Shown here piece after piece: positions 8,146 through 17,595 of a DNA stretch of 64,000 nt; positions within the stretch are counted from its first letter, which is position 1, and every line of letters begins with the position of its first letter. Both the position numbers and the translations under genes were made by a program. The DNA comes from Marinicauda pacifica (GTDB lineage Bacteria; Pseudomonadota; Alphaproteobacteria; Caulobacterales; Maricaulaceae). The notes below the pieces were generated by a model. That model did not search any database, had not been told where the DNA came from, and worked only from the letters and a program-made list of their open reading frames with translations. The stretch is from NCBI RefSeq assembly GCF_004793635.1, contig NZ_SRXV01000002.1:620001-684000 (forward strand). The letters run 5' to 3'.

Positions 8146-10377
8146 CTACTCCGAATAGTATTTACGGTAGGCCTGATAGTAGTATCCCGACGTCGCGTAG
8201 CCGTAGTGGCGCTGAGCATTCATATCCACATTGTTCAGCACGACCCCGAGAATGTTCGCGCGAACCGACTGGAGCGCCTGAATCGCCGTGCGCGCAACTC
8301 CGGCTGAACTCTTGCCCCAGAGGGCCGCGTACACGACGCCATCGGCCAACCGCGCGATCGTGCGGGTATCGGCAACCGCGAGGATGGGTGCGGTATCGAG
8401 CAGCACAAGGTCGTAGCGCGTCTTAAGCTCTTCCAGAAGCTGAGCGAATGCGTCGGATTCAAAAAGGTCCCGTGGCGTGAAGTTCGTCTCCGCAAGTGGC
8501 AGGATATCAAGCGTCGTGTCGGTGTCGCGGACCATGGCCTTGTCCAGCGAGACGTCACCGCTCAGCACCTGAACGAGCCCGGTGGTGCAGTCCGGCGCAG
8601 CCACAGCGCTGAGCAAACGCCGTCGCAGGTCGCAATCCACGGCAACGACCCGTGTCTGCGCCATCGCCGAAACGCGGCCAAGACCCAGAGTCGTGGTGGT
8701 TTTGCCTTCGCCGGGCAATGCCGACGTGATGGCGACCGTCTTCAGCGGCGTATCGATGCCAGCCATGCGGATAGCGGACCGGATGGTCCGGAACGCCTCG
8801 GCGAAGCTCGACAGCGGCTTGTCCACGACGAAGCGTGCCGGACTAGGCGCCTCGCGCCCGGTAAAGCGGCTTAACGGACCGGCCTTTAGCCGCGGAATTG
8901 AGGCAATATGCGGCTGATTGAGATCGCGCTCCACGTCTGCCTCGGTGCGAAGTGCGTTGTCCATCATTTCCAGCACGAAAATGGCGCCGATGCCCGCCAG
9001 ACCGGCGAGAACCACGCCGAGCGCCAGGTTCAGCATCACGTTGGGCGCGCTCGGAGAAACCGGGACCGAAGCGGTCGCGACGATACGGGCGTCCGCGTCG
9101 GTGAGCGTACTCGCCTCATCGTTCTGGCGGAATCGGCCAAGAAAGGATTCGAACAATGCGCGGCTGGCTTCGGCGTCCCGCTCCAGCTCGCGCAAGCGGA
9201 CCAGCGCGCTGTTATTCTCCACCAGCTCACTGCGGAGCTGTCCGAGGCTGCCACTCAGCGAGGCGACGCGGTTGCGGGCGACATTGACCTCGTTTTCAAG
9301 GTTCATCACGATCCGTGCAACTTCCTGCTCAAGCTGGGTCTCGATGTCTGCGATCTCGCGATTGACGGTGACGAGCTCGGGATGACGTTCGCCATAGCGC
9401 GAGGCTAGCTCGCTGCGGCGGCTGATAGCGGCCGAGTATTGCGCGCGCAGATCGCGGATCACGTCCGATCGCAGGACTTCGCCGATGGAGTCCGGCGAGA
9501 CGCCGCGATCGATCTGCTGGCGCACGTTGTCGAGCCGTGCCTGGGCCTCCGCCAGCTCCGCCCGCTGCAACACGAGCTGGGAGTTCAGATCCGAGATCTG
9601 CTGCTCGGTCAGCGAGGAGCCTTGTGCGTCCAGCAGCCCTTCCTGGGCGCGATAATTGGCAACGGCCCGCTCTTTGGCGCGAACGTCCTCGCGCAGGGAT
9701 TCCACGCGCCCGGCCAGCCATTCATTGGCGCGTTCGGTTGCTGTGAACTTGGCCTCCAGCTGGGCGAGCAGGTACTGGTCCGCGAAGGCATTGGCGACAT
9801 CGCGCGCGAGCCTTGGATTGCGCGACGTCGCCGAGATATTGACTACAAAGGTCAGCCCGACGCGGCGTGCATCGGTCGCTTCGATCAGCCGGGCAGTCAC
9901 GCGCTCGAACGCAAGCTGCTCGGCGTCGAACGCGTCAGGGCCGTTGATTTCGCCGGGCATCAATCCCTTCACGAAGGACTTGGCGCCATCGACCAGTCCG
10001 CCGAAGAATCCAGGGTCTTCAAGCTCCCGGTTGAACTCGGGCACCGCCGTCAGGTTGAGCGAGCGCACCACGGCTTCTGCCAGGGACCGGCTCTCGATGA
10101 TCTCGACCTCAGTGTCCACCACGGCAGAATCCGGCGGCAGGCCGGACATGACGGCTTCGAAATCGATTCCAGGAGATTCCCGGTTCTCGATCATGACACT
10201 GGACGACGCCGTGTAGAGGGGGGTCGTCTGAAGTGTAAAGAGAACAACAGTCAGGAGAACAAGAGCGGCAACCGCAAAGAAAAGCCCGAGGCGGCGGCGG
10301 AAAGTTTCAATCAGCCCGCGCAAGTCGAGCAACTCTTCGCCGGAATCCTGCGAAACCCGGTGATCGGCGTCGTTCAT
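8146..10377 (-). CDS. Polysaccharide co-polymerase fused to BY-type tyrosine autokinase (Wzc/ExoP-like)
   Basis: 743 residues in one chain. It has an N-terminal Wzz domain with a first membrane helix (FFAVAALVLLTVVLFTL), a long periplasmic coiled coil (about 180-420), a second membrane helix near residue 460 and a cytoplasmic BY-kinase domain. The kinase shows Walker A SALPGEGKTTTT, Walker A' VVAVDCDLRR and Walker B LVLLDTAP. The C-terminal 20 residues contain eight tyrosines, the usual autophosphorylation cluster. Such proteins set chain length and drive export together with the Wza-type protein encoded upstream. The domains are fused here, whereas Caulobacter holdfast systems split them. 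Confidence 0.95.
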   Translation of the reverse strand: MNDADHRVSQDSGEELLDLRGLIETFRRRLGLFFAVAALVLLTVVLFTLQTTPLYTASSSVMIENRESPGIDFEAVMSGLPPDSAVVDTEVEIIESRSLAEAVVRSLNLTAVPEFNRELEDPGFFGGLVDGAKSFVKGLMPGEINGPDAFDAEQLAFERVTARLIEATDARRVGLTFVVNISATSRNPRLARDVANAFADQYLLAQLEAKFTATERANEWLAGRVESLREDVRAKERAVANYRAQEGLLDAQGSSLTEQQISDLNSQLVLQRAELAEAQARLDNVRQQIDRGVSPDSIGEVLRSDVIRDLRAQYSAAISRRSELASRYGERHPELVTVNREIADIETQLEQEVARIVMNLENEVNVARNRVASLSGSLGQLRSELVENNSALVRLRELERDAEASRALFESFLGRFRQNDEASTLTDADARIVATASVPVSPSAPNVMLNLALGVVLAGLAGIGAIFVLEMMDNALRTEADVERDLNQPHIASIPRLKAGPLSRFTGREAPSPARFVVDKPLSSFAEAFRTIRSAIRMAGIDTPLKTVAITSALPGEGKTTTTLGLGRVSAMAQTRVVAVDCDLRRRLLSAVAAPDCTTGLVQVLSGDVSLDKAMVRDTDTTLDILPLAETNFTPRDLFESDAFAQLLEELKTRYDLVLLDTAPILAVADTRTIARLADGVVYAALWGKSSAGVARTAIQALQSVRANILGVVLNNVDMNAQRHYGYATSGYYYQAYRKYYSE

Positions 10378-10400
10378 TCCAGTCCCCTAAAAACACCTAT

Positions 10401-10425
10401 GACCGCGTACGCAATGTACGCGGTC
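10401..10425 (-). terminator. Terminator after the outer-membrane barrel gene
   Basis: A perfect 10-bp stem (GACCGCGTAC / GTACGCGGTC) with a 5-nt loop, followed on the minus strand by ATAGGTGTTTTTAGG. It lies 22 bp beyond the barrel gene stop and just before the autokinase start, so it may attenuate rather than separate the two. Confidence 0.65.
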
Positions 10426-10447
10426 CAGATGCATGATGCATTTGAAA

Positions 10448-11725
10448 TTACAGAGACCAGACCAAGCTGACAGCGACGCGGTTCACTTCGTAGTCCTGAT
10501 TGCCGACCGCTCCCGAAGAATCCTGCCTGAAATGGTTCACGCTGGCGCGAACACCGATATTCCGGTTCAGGAAGTAAGTCGCCGCCAACTCGGCATTGAA
10601 GCGCTCGTCGGTACGGTCGATGCCATCATAGTCGTCTTCGGACAGCTGTACGGTAGCTGATACGATCAGATTGCGGCGCAGTTCGTGATCCACCGTGGCG
10701 GAAACATTCGTGCTGAGATAGCCAGCCGCGCCCTGGATCGCGGCGTCTTCAACACTGCGACCGCCCCGGAAGGTTACCGTGGTCAACTGGGTAGGAAACC
10801 ACTCGACGAGTGCGTCCACGCTGATACCGTCAATCGTAGAGAAGGCCGCGCTCTCGTAGTCCTGCTCGAGGTAGCCGACTGCCACCGCGCCGCGCGCGAC
10901 CCCACCGAGATCGAAGTCTGCGCCGACTTCAGCGACATAGCCTTCAGAGTCGCGCAGCAGCGGCACGCTCGGCGGGCTGAGATCGTAATCGCGGTCATTA
11001 TACTTGATACGGGCAAAGAGAGCCGTATCCGGGCTGACCGCATAATCGCCGCGAACCTGATAGAGCATCTGGTCGCGGTCTCGGAAGTCCTGATCCGCCA
11101 CGCCGCCGCCGAACAATACGGCATCATCATAATCGCGTGTGGACCAGTCCGCCCCGGCCTGCAGGCGGATGCGGTTAACGGTGCGCTGGAACTCGGCCCC
11201 GATCAGGCCGGTATCGTACTCGATCGGTTCGGCAGCCTGACCCGCTGCGCCCGCGGACGTGCGGGGCTCGGTCAGATGGGCATAAGTGCCGGCGACCTCA
11301 ACGAAGGTGTTTCGGACAAAATCCAGACGCCCCAGCGCCCCGACATCGTAATTCCAGACGCTCTCGTCGCTGAAATCGAGATACTCGCGACGCGTCGCCG
11401 AGGCATCGGCGGAGAAGCCATGACGCGACCAGGTCGATTGCGCGGCGATCGATGGATTGAAGACCGCAACAACGTCCTCCTGTTCCTGATCGGAGGCTGC
11501 GAAGACGTTGTCGGTATATTCCAGGCCTACAACGACAGAGGGCTTGTAGATGAAGGCACCGACTTGCGTCCCACCGGAGTCATATTCCGGACGGGGACGC
11601 TGCAGCACACTCTCATTCCTGTCGCGTGCGAACATGCCTTCCCCGGCGCTGCCGACCTGGGCCAGCGCGGACGGCGCACTCATCGCCATGAGAAGTCCAG
11701 AAATCAACACTAGCCGAGCACGCAT
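10448..11725 (-). CDS. Outer-membrane beta-barrel protein of the exopolysaccharide locus
   Basis: A 425-residue exported protein with a clear Sec signal (LVLISGLLMAMSAPSALA). The mature part is a series of alternating polar/aromatic strands, such as GVVVGLEYTDNVFA-like and RYNDRDYDL-like segments, ending VAVSLVWSL with a hydrophobic terminal strand typical of barrels folded by BamA. It resembles the BBP2-type outer-membrane proteins found beside EPS export genes. A role in polymer passage or anchoring is inference from position. The start at 11725 puts the signal peptide at the N-terminus; an in-frame start lies 12 bp upstream. Confidence 0.8.
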   Translation of the reverse strand: MRARLVLISGLLMAMSAPSALAQVGSAGEGMFARDRNESVLQRPRPEYDSGGTQVGAFIYKPSVVVGLEYTDNVFAASDQEQEDVVAVFNPSIAAQSTWSRHGFSADASATRREYLDFSDESVWNYDVGALGRLDFVRNTFVEVAGTYAHLTEPRTSAGAAGQAAEPIEYDTGLIGAEFQRTVNRIRLQAGADWSTRDYDDAVLFGGGVADQDFRDRDQMLYQVRGDYAVSPDTALFARIKYNDRDYDLSPPSVPLLRDSEGYVAEVGADFDLGGVARGAVAVGYLEQDYESAAFSTIDGISVDALVEWFPTQLTTVTFRGGRSVEDAAIQGAAGYLSTNVSATVDHELRRNLIVSATVQLSEDDYDGIDRTDERFNAELAATYFLNRNIGVRASVNHFRQDSSGAVGNQDYEVNRVAVSLVWSL

Positions 11726-11763
11726 TTGTCCCACCACCTGTCACCATGTCTAACCCAGAGAAT

Positions 11764-11784
11764 AGGCCCGGTGTTACCGGGCCT
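11764..11784 (-). terminator. Hairpin between the Pro/Gly-tail gene and the barrel gene
   Basis: AGGCCCGGT / ACCGGGCCT is a perfect 9-bp stem with a 3-nt loop, 13 bp after the stop of the Pro/Gly-tailed protein gene. The following U-run is weak on the minus strand (ATTCTC), so partial termination is more likely than complete. Confidence 0.55.
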
Positions 11785-11797
11785 TATTCCGATTTCA

Positions 11798-12226
11798 TCA
11801 ATAGTCGGAGGTGCCACCACCACCCGGCGGGGGAGGCGGAGGCGGAGCCGGAGGCGTCCCGCCACCGGTGGCGCCGCCACCCGTCGGGCCGGAGCCCTGA
11901 CCCGTCGCGGCTACCGTCTGAGCAGCGCTGTTCGCGGCTGCGCGAACCGCGGGCCGGCTCGATCGTGCGGCTACTGCCACGATCGCGGCCTGAGCTACGA
12001 CCGGATCGACACCTGCCACAGCCGCCAGGATTGCAGCCTCGATCTGCGCTTCGGTCGCATCCTCGGGCAGGGCATCGATGGCTGCTTCGATGACCGCTTC
12101 AAGCTGTTCGACTTGCTCGGCGGTCGTCATCGCCGTCTCGTCAGTCTGCGCGATGGCCGGAGCGGCCGCGAACAGGCTGGAGGCAGCAAGGCCTGTTACG
12201 GCCAGGATTTTCAATTGGATCGCCAC
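11798..12226 (-). CDS. Small secreted protein with Ala-rich helices and Pro/Gly tail
   Basis: 142 residues. A Sec signal (LAVTGLAASSLFAAAPAIAQ) is followed by an acidic Ala/Glu-rich helical part and an Ala-rich stretch. The last 35 residues are Gly/Thr and a run of eight prolines broken by one Ala, ending GGGGTSDY. No family is recognised. The GTG at 12226 is preceded by GAGAGGGG at good spacing, so I prefer it over the longer frame to 12361, which lacks a signal at its N-terminus. Its place between the polymerase-like and barrel genes suggests a structural or accessory role in the EPS machine. Confidence 0.7.
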   Translation of the reverse strand: MAIQLKILAVTGLAASSLFAAAPAIAQTDETAMTTAEQVEQLEAVIEAAIDALPEDATEAQIEAAILAAVAGVDPVVAQAAIVAVAARSSRPAVRAAANSAAQTVAATGQGSGPTGGGATGGGTPPAPPPPPPPGGGGTSDY

Positions 12227-12407
12227 AGCTATCCCCTCTCGTAAGTTCCGTCCCCAACAGGTGAAGACTGGTAAACTGGCGCCAAGATACACAATCCTAG
12301 CGCGTAGAGGAAGAGGAGATTTATGGATTCTTAATGACGTTGCTGCGGAGCAACAAGCCATGCAGACTGTCTATCCTGACGAATTGCCACCCATTTTGTG
12401 CGCCGCG

Positions 12408-14240
12408 TCAATCGGGTGTAGCGCGGACAAGTGCTTCCATCCAGCGGGCGCGCCGTGCTTCTGGCTCCAGGCGGAGTTCGCGCAGCACAGCGGCCCGGGT
12501 CGATGGGCTCAGTTGACGCCAGACCTGGCTAGCGAAAGCAAGGCGCCAGCGGCGAAAGGCGGCGTTCGCATAGGGCTTTCGCCAGTAGGATTGGGCCAGC
12601 GCGGCATCGACTCCTGCCGCGTTTTCACCCGCCAGGAAGCGGGCATAGGCCAGTCTTGCCCAATTGTCTCCATCCCTCGGTTCGGCCGCGAGAACATCCT
12701 CGTACAGGCTGGCAGCCAGTTCGGGCTCAATACCAAGCTGAAGCGCGCGGTCGGCGAGGGCCTGACGTCGCGCCAGGAAGCCGGGCCGGGCGTGCGAGGT
12801 CTCGGCGATCCGTGCCAGGCCTGCTTCGTCCAGTCCCATCACCTGGCCTGCCCGGGCATGGTTGATGCCGTTCCACCCAAAGACCACCGCCAGGGCAAGC
12901 AGGCCGAACCCGAACTGCACAGCGAGGAAGCGCCAGGCAGGGGCCGGCCGGCTTGCAGCCGCCTCGCGTTCACTCCGGGCAAAGCCGAGACCCAGTCCGA
13001 GGATCCAGGCGAAAAGCCAGAGCACACCGGGAATCTCGAGAGCAAAGTCGACGAGCCCATGGGCGGCGACCAGAACGGTCACGGCGAGAACGGCGCGCAA
13101 TTCGGTGCGGCCGCGGCGGCGCCTAGCAAGCCCGGCCCAGATCGAGGCGATCATCCCGGCCACGGTGCCGAACATGACGAGCGCGCCCAGCCAGCCGGCC
13201 TGAAGCAGCCATTGAAGGTAGACATTGTGAGCGGCGCTCTGGCGCACAAGCGTGGGCGCGGTATGCGCGTCGGCTACTAGATCATTTATGAACCGGAACC
13301 CGCCAAGGCCGTGGCCGAACAAGGCCGCATATCCGGTCGCGTCCCAGTACGCAGAAAACATCAATGAGCGTGTTGCGGTATCGTTTCCGACACGCTCGAG
13401 GCGCACACCGAGCACTTCGGTCAACGGGAGCAGAAGGACGAGCGCCGTCAGGCCAAGCCCCAGCCCTGTCAGGCGCGGCGTCCAGGACCGGCGTTCTTTG
13501 CCGGATTTAAGCGGTTGACGCAGCGTATCCCAGATGAGGAGAGCGCAGCCTGCTCCCAGGCACAGAAGCACGCCCGCCCGCGAGGCGCTCATCAGGACGC
13601 AGGCCAGCGCGAGTACCGAGACGCTTAGCGGCAAGGTCAGTCCGGCCAAGCCGGTCTCGACCCAGCGCTTTGCGCCGGGGCCCTCTATCCGGCGCCATTG
13701 CTGGCAGACCGAGGCGAGCGCGAGAAGAGCGATCATGGCGAAGAAAGTTGCCGCCGTATTCGCCGAGAGGAACGGACCTGTCAGCCGGTTGGTGTGAAAG
13801 GGCCGTGTCTGTCCGAACCAGGCGGCAGGCTCGACGGAAAACTGCAGAATGCTGATCAGCGCCAGGCTGCCGCCCAGGATCAGTGTCCACGACCAGAGGC
13901 GGCGCCCCTGCTCGAGTTTGACCGCGCCGCTACGCGCCATCAGAACCACCGCACCGGCTGCGGCCAGGCTCGCGTACTCGCCGAGGCCGCTCACCAGCCA
14001 CCCCCGCCAGGCTGCGATCAGCAGGAAGACGAGATAAGCGCCGGCCAGGGCGAAGCTGACGCGGGGAAGGTATATCACACCCGCGATCAAGCCGATCCCG
14101 GCGAGTGCGAGGATGAGGGCAGAGATCACCAGGCTGGCCGCAACAGAATCCGCGCCGAATGCAAAAGCGGATGCGGCAAATAGAAGGACCAGGCCAAGGC
14201 CGGGGCCAACAAGCCGGGCTGAGGAGCTGAACCGAACCAC
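12408..14240 (-). CDS. O-antigen ligase/polymerase-like membrane protein (Wzy_C family)
   Basis: A 610-residue polytopic inner-membrane protein. About a dozen hydrophobic helices fill residues 1-440. The large periplasmic loop contains the Wzy_C-type region HGLGGFRFINDL followed by SAAHNVYLQWLLQAGWLG, matching the conserved H-N-x-x-L-Q pattern. The last 150 residues are soluble and helical with TPR-like Ala/Leu repeats. Such proteins polymerise or ligate undecaprenyl-linked glycans. In this cluster, polymerisation (Wzy) is the more likely role, but ligase cannot be excluded. Its start lies 21 bp after the Wza-type gene. Confidence 0.85.
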   Translation of the reverse strand: MVRFSSSARLVGPGLGLVLLFAASAFAFGADSVAASLVISALILALAGIGLIAGVIYLPRVSFALAGAYLVFLLIAAWRGWLVSGLGEYASLAAAGAVVLMARSGAVKLEQGRRLWSWTLILGGSLALISILQFSVEPAAWFGQTRPFHTNRLTGPFLSANTAATFFAMIALLALASVCQQWRRIEGPGAKRWVETGLAGLTLPLSVSVLALACVLMSASRAGVLLCLGAGCALLIWDTLRQPLKSGKERRSWTPRLTGLGLGLTALVLLLPLTEVLGVRLERVGNDTATRSLMFSAYWDATGYAALFGHGLGGFRFINDLVADAHTAPTLVRQSAAHNVYLQWLLQAGWLGALVMFGTVAGMIASIWAGLARRRRGRTELRAVLAVTVLVAAHGLVDFALEIPGVLWLFAWILGLGLGFARSEREAAASRPAPAWRFLAVQFGFGLLALAVVFGWNGINHARAGQVMGLDEAGLARIAETSHARPGFLARRQALADRALQLGIEPELAASLYEDVLAAEPRDGDNWARLAYARFLAGENAAGVDAALAQSYWRKPYANAAFRRWRLAFASQVWRQLSPSTRAAVLRELRLEPEARRARWMEALVRATPD

Positions 14241-14261
14241 GAGGACCGCCCGGCGGACCGT

Positions 14262-14843
14262 TTAGAAGAACCGCTCTGCGACCCGGACCGTATCTCCCGG
14301 ATTGACAGTCGTTTCCGGCGTCAGCGTGAATTCCAGCTCGCGAGTCGACCCGGCGCGTTTGATATAGACCACACGGGTGTTTGCCCGGTAGGTGAAGCCT
14401 CCCGCGGTGGCGACGGCATTCATAACCGTGAGACCGGAATTATAGGGGTATTCGCCGGGCTCCTGAACCTCGCCGAGAATATAGTAGGGGCGGAAGTTGA
14501 GCACTTCGGCATTCACGCGCGGGTCGTTGAGATAGCCTTCCTGCAGCGCTTGGCGCACAGCGCCTTCGAACTCGCGCAACGTCAGACCTTCCGCGTCGAC
14601 CTGTCCGATCAGAGGCAGGGAGACGCCCCCGGAACTGTCCACGACGAACTCACCGGACAATTCTTCTTCGCCAAACACGATGATGCGAAGCTGATCGCCC
14701 GTATCCAGCCGGTATTCAACTCGCTGAGCGGTCGCCGCCTCGGTCTGTGTTCCGGGATCGACACCGGGCGCCGCACCCGACGTGGACGCACACGCGGTCA
14801 GTAGAAGCGCCAGAAGCCCGGCCAACAGTCGAGTGAGCACCAT
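14262..14843 (-). CDS. Polysaccharide export lipoprotein (Wza/HfsD type, SLBB domain)
   Basis: 193 residues beginning with a lipoprotein signal (LLAGLLALLLTACAST). A Poly_export domain (YRLDTGDQLRIIVFGEEELS, then GVSLPLIGQVDAEGLTLREFE) is followed by one SLBB-type segment (FRPYYILGEVQEPGEYPY). It is shorter than E. coli Wza (about 380), as is usual for alphaproteobacterial exporters that rely on a separate outer-membrane barrel. It probably forms the periplasmic/outer-membrane exit of the EPS. It is the first gene of the cluster, so the promoter should lie in 14844-15033, where I see no clear operator. Confidence 0.93.
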   Translation of the reverse strand: MVLTRLLAGLLALLLTACASTSGAAPGVDPGTQTEAATAQRVEYRLDTGDQLRIIVFGEEELSGEFVVDSSGGVSLPLIGQVDAEGLTLREFEGAVRQALQEGYLNDPRVNAEVLNFRPYYILGEVQEPGEYPYNSGLTVMNAVATAGGFTYRANTRVVYIKRAGSTRELEFTLTPETTVNPGDTVRVAERFF

Positions 14844-15033
14844 TTTCTACCCCTATGCGTCAAATATCTGCTTCTCTTAACATGAGTACTGCCGAACGCG
14901 GGAGCTTTTTGTTCCAGATCAGCGCGGTCAAGACGAGGGCACGGAAGCCGCCAGCTTTGGCTGTAACCTCTCAACGGGTTACTCATCGGCATCAAAGCCT
15001 CGGGGTGCATCAGGACCCGACACCGGCGCCTGG

Positions 15034-15729
15034 TTAGAGCAGGCTGACGACGGCGAAGGCGATCAGGAGGAGGCCAGCGCCGATTCGCAGGGCGGGTTGG
15101 CGCGCGAGGCTGGCGAGCGCGCCGGCGCCAGTCGCCGCGGCCGTCAGGGCGGGCAGCGTGCCGAGACCGAATCCGGCCATCACCAACGCGCCCTGTCCAG
15201 GATTGCCGGTCAGCCCGGCATAGCCGGTCATCAGCCACACCATCGAACAGGGCATCAGCCCCCAGGCGAGCCCGGTGCCCACTGCGCCGACCCGGTGCAG
15301 ATAATGGAGGCGCTTCAGGACCGGCGAGGCCAGACGCGCGCCAAGGCTCGGCATCGGCGACCATCCGGCAATAGAGAGGCCCATGACAACCAGCACCAGC
15401 GCGGACAGCCAGCGCAGGACCGCCAGGCCGCCGGCCGTGTCGAATGTCAGGCTGGCGCCGGCCAGGCCTGCTGCGGCGCCAAGTGCAGTATACAGAGCAA
15501 CACGGGCGATCTGGGCCTGCATGAGAAAACTCAGGCGCGAGGCCAGCACGGCACCGCCGGTTGATCCAGCGGGTGCGCCCCGCATCGAAATCGCCGTTGC
15601 AATCGCGCCGCACATGGCCAGGCAGTGGACACTGGAGGCGACACCTGCGACAAATCCGCTGACCAGTCCCAAAGTGCCATCGCCGCACTGGGACAACATA
15701 AAGTGGAGGCTGTGTCCCGCGTGATCCAC
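15034..15729 (-). CDS. SafE/DsbD-like membrane protein divergent from the cbb3 genes
   Basis: 231 residues with about six membrane helices. The first contains the family signature SSVHCLAMCGAIATAI, where the two cysteines are spaced like the metal- or thiol-handling pair of DsbD_2/SafE proteins. A second conserved turn, GLAWGLMPCSMVWLM, carries another Cys. Members beside cco operons are thought to help oxidase maturation, often copper or thiol handling. The GTG at 15729 has AGGGAG six bases upstream and starts with a His-containing leader; an ATG at 15699 has no Shine-Dalgarno. It is divergent from ccoN across 196 bp. Confidence 0.8.
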   Translation of the reverse strand: MDHAGHSLHFMLSQCGDGTLGLVSGFVAGVASSVHCLAMCGAIATAISMRGAPAGSTGGAVLASRLSFLMQAQIARVALYTALGAAAGLAGASLTFDTAGGLAVLRWLSALVLVVMGLSIAGWSPMPSLGARLASPVLKRLHYLHRVGAVGTGLAWGLMPCSMVWLMTGYAGLTGNPGQGALVMAGFGLGTLPALTAAATGAGALASLARQPALRIGAGLLLIAFAVVSLL

Positions 15730-15925
15730 GCCGGTCTCCCTCTCGCCCACGCCGCCTGTTGGCAGGCCAGGTGTCGTGATCGTCCGGTCCCCTGCGTAAC
15801 GCCTGAGGGGATGAACTCCTAGACCCGAGCTGACCTGCCGCGAACTGAGGCATATTGCCCTACTTGCATTGAGGTCTTTTAACCGCAATACGGGTGGGGA
15901 AATTCATATTCGTACGGAGGGGCTT

Positions 15926-17584
15926 ATGAGCGCACTCGCTCAACCCAAGCGGTCCGGCTTCGATACCAGCGCCATGGCGATGACCGCCGTGTGCCTGTTG
16001 GGACTCGTCTGGTCCATTCTCGCGGCGGCCAACGGGGCGGACGCCGCGATGCGCACGCAGTCTTGGCTGATCGGCGCCGGCTTCCTGTTCGGCCTGCTCG
16101 CAATTGTCGGAATCTACGGCGAAGGCGGGGTGAAGACCGAACCCACCGAATACAATGAGAGCGTCGTGAAGGCCGGGGCCATTGCCTCGATGTTCTGGGG
16201 CGTGGTGGGGATCCTGGTCGGGGTCGTGATTGCCGCCCAGCTGGCCTTTCCCGCCCTGCTGAGCTGGGACGCCTTTCCGCAGCTCAATTTCGGACGCCTG
16301 CGGCCGCTGCACACCTCCGGGGTGATCTTCGCCTTTGGCGGCAACGTACTGATCGCGACGAGCTTCTATGTCGTCCAGCGCACCTGCCGCACGCGCATCG
16401 CCTCGGATGCCGGGGCCTGGTTCGTCTTCTGGGGCTATCAGTTCTTCATCGTGATCGCCGCGACCGGCTATCTGCTGGGCATCACCCAGTCGAAGGAATA
16501 TGCCGAGCCGGAATGGTATGCCGATATCTGGCTGACCCTGGTCTGGGTCGTGTACCTGCTGGTCTTCCTGGTGACGCTGGCCAAGCGCAAGGAACCCCAC
16601 ATCTACGTGGCCAACTGGTTCTACCTGGCCTTCATCGTGACCATCGCGATGCTGCACGTCATCAACAATCTGGCCATGCCGGCCAGCCTGCTCGGTTCGC
16701 GCAGCTACTCCGCCTTCGCAGGCGTGCAGGACGCGCTGACCCAGTGGTGGTACGGCCATAACGCGGTGGGCTTCTTCCTGACCGCGGGCTTCCTGGCGAT
16801 CATGTACTATTTCATCCCGAAACGGGTGGATCGGCCGGTCTATTCCTACCGGCTCTCGATCATCCACTTCTGGTCGCTGATCTTCATCTATATCTGGGCC
16901 GGCCCGCACCACCTCCATTACACGGCCCTGCCCGAATGGGCGCAGACGCTCGGCATGACCTTCTCGATCATGCTGTGGATGCCCAGCTGGGGCGGCATGA
17001 TCAACGGCCTCATGACCCTGTCCGGGGCGTGGGACCGGCTTCGTACCGATCCGGTCGTGCGCATGCTGGTGATTTCGGTCGCCTTCTACGGCATGTCGAC
17101 CTTCGAAGGCCCGGTGATGTCGATCCGCGCGGTCAACTCGCTGAGCCACTACACCGACTGGACCATCGGCCACGTGCACTCCGGCGCGCTGGGCTGGGTC
17201 GGCTTCATCAGCTTCGGGGCGCTCTACTGCATGATTCCGTGGCTGTGGAAGCGCAAGGGCATGTACTCGCGCGCCCTCATCGAGTGGCACTTCTGGGTCG
17301 CGACCCTGGGCATCCTTCTCTACATCACCTCGATGTGGGTGTCCGGCATCATGCAAGGCCTGATGTGGCGTGCCTACAACTCGCTCGGCTTCCTGGAATA
17401 CTCCTTCGTGGAAACCGTCGAGGCGATGCAGCCCTACTACATCATCCGCATGCTCGGCGGCGTACTCTACCTGGCCGGCGCCCTGCTCATGGCCTGGAAC
17501 GTCTACAAGACGATCAAGGGTGATGTGCGCCACACCGAGGACGTGGCTCAGCCCCAGTCCCACAAGATCCAGCCGGCCGAGTAA
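15926..17584 (+). CDS. ccoN: Cytochrome c oxidase cbb3-type subunit I
   Basis: The 552-residue catalytic subunit, with at least 12 membrane helices. Candidate heme and CuB histidines are visible in [15 protein letters not shown] (low-spin heme), [10 protein letters not shown] and [15 protein letters not shown]. It reduces O2 to water at high affinity under low oxygen. The ATG at 15926 follows GGAGGGG at ideal spacing; an upstream in-frame start at 15869 lacks this. First gene of ccoNOQPGHIS. No canonical FNR-type box (TTGAT-N4-ATCAA) is visible in the 196 bp upstream. Confidence 0.97.
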   Translation: MSALAQPKRSGFDTSAMAMTAVCLLGLVWSILAAANGADAAMRTQSWLIGAGFLFGLLAIVGIYGEGGVKTEPTEYNESVVKAGAIASMFWGVVGILVGVVIAAQLAFPALLSWDAFPQLNFGRLRPLHTSGVIFAFGGNVLIATSFYVVQRTCRTRIASDAGAWFVFWGYQFFIVIAATGYLLGITQSKEYAEPEWYADIWLTLVWVVYLLVFLVTLAKRKEPHIYVANWFYLAFIVTIAMLHVINNLAMPASLLGSRSYSAFAGVQDALTQWWYGHNAVGFFLTAGFLAIMYYFIPKRVDRPVYSYRLSIIHFWSLIFIYIWAGPHHLHYTALPEWAQTLGMTFSIMLWMPSWGGMINGLMTLSGAWDRLRTDPVVRMLVISVAFYGMSTFEGPVMSIRAVNSLSHYTDWTIGHVHSGALGWVGFISFGALYCMIPWLWKRKGMYSRALIEWHFWVATLGILLYITSMWVSGIMQGLMWRAYNSLGFLEYSFVETVEAMQPYYIIRMLGGVLYLAGALLMAWNVYKTIKGDVRHTEDVAQPQSHKIQPAE

Positions 17585-17595
17585 GGGGAAGACTC

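Noticed and set aside
15860..17563. 567-codon minus-strand frame opposite ccoN
   Set aside because: His/Asp/Gln-rich composition typical of reverse reading of a membrane protein; ccoN is certain.
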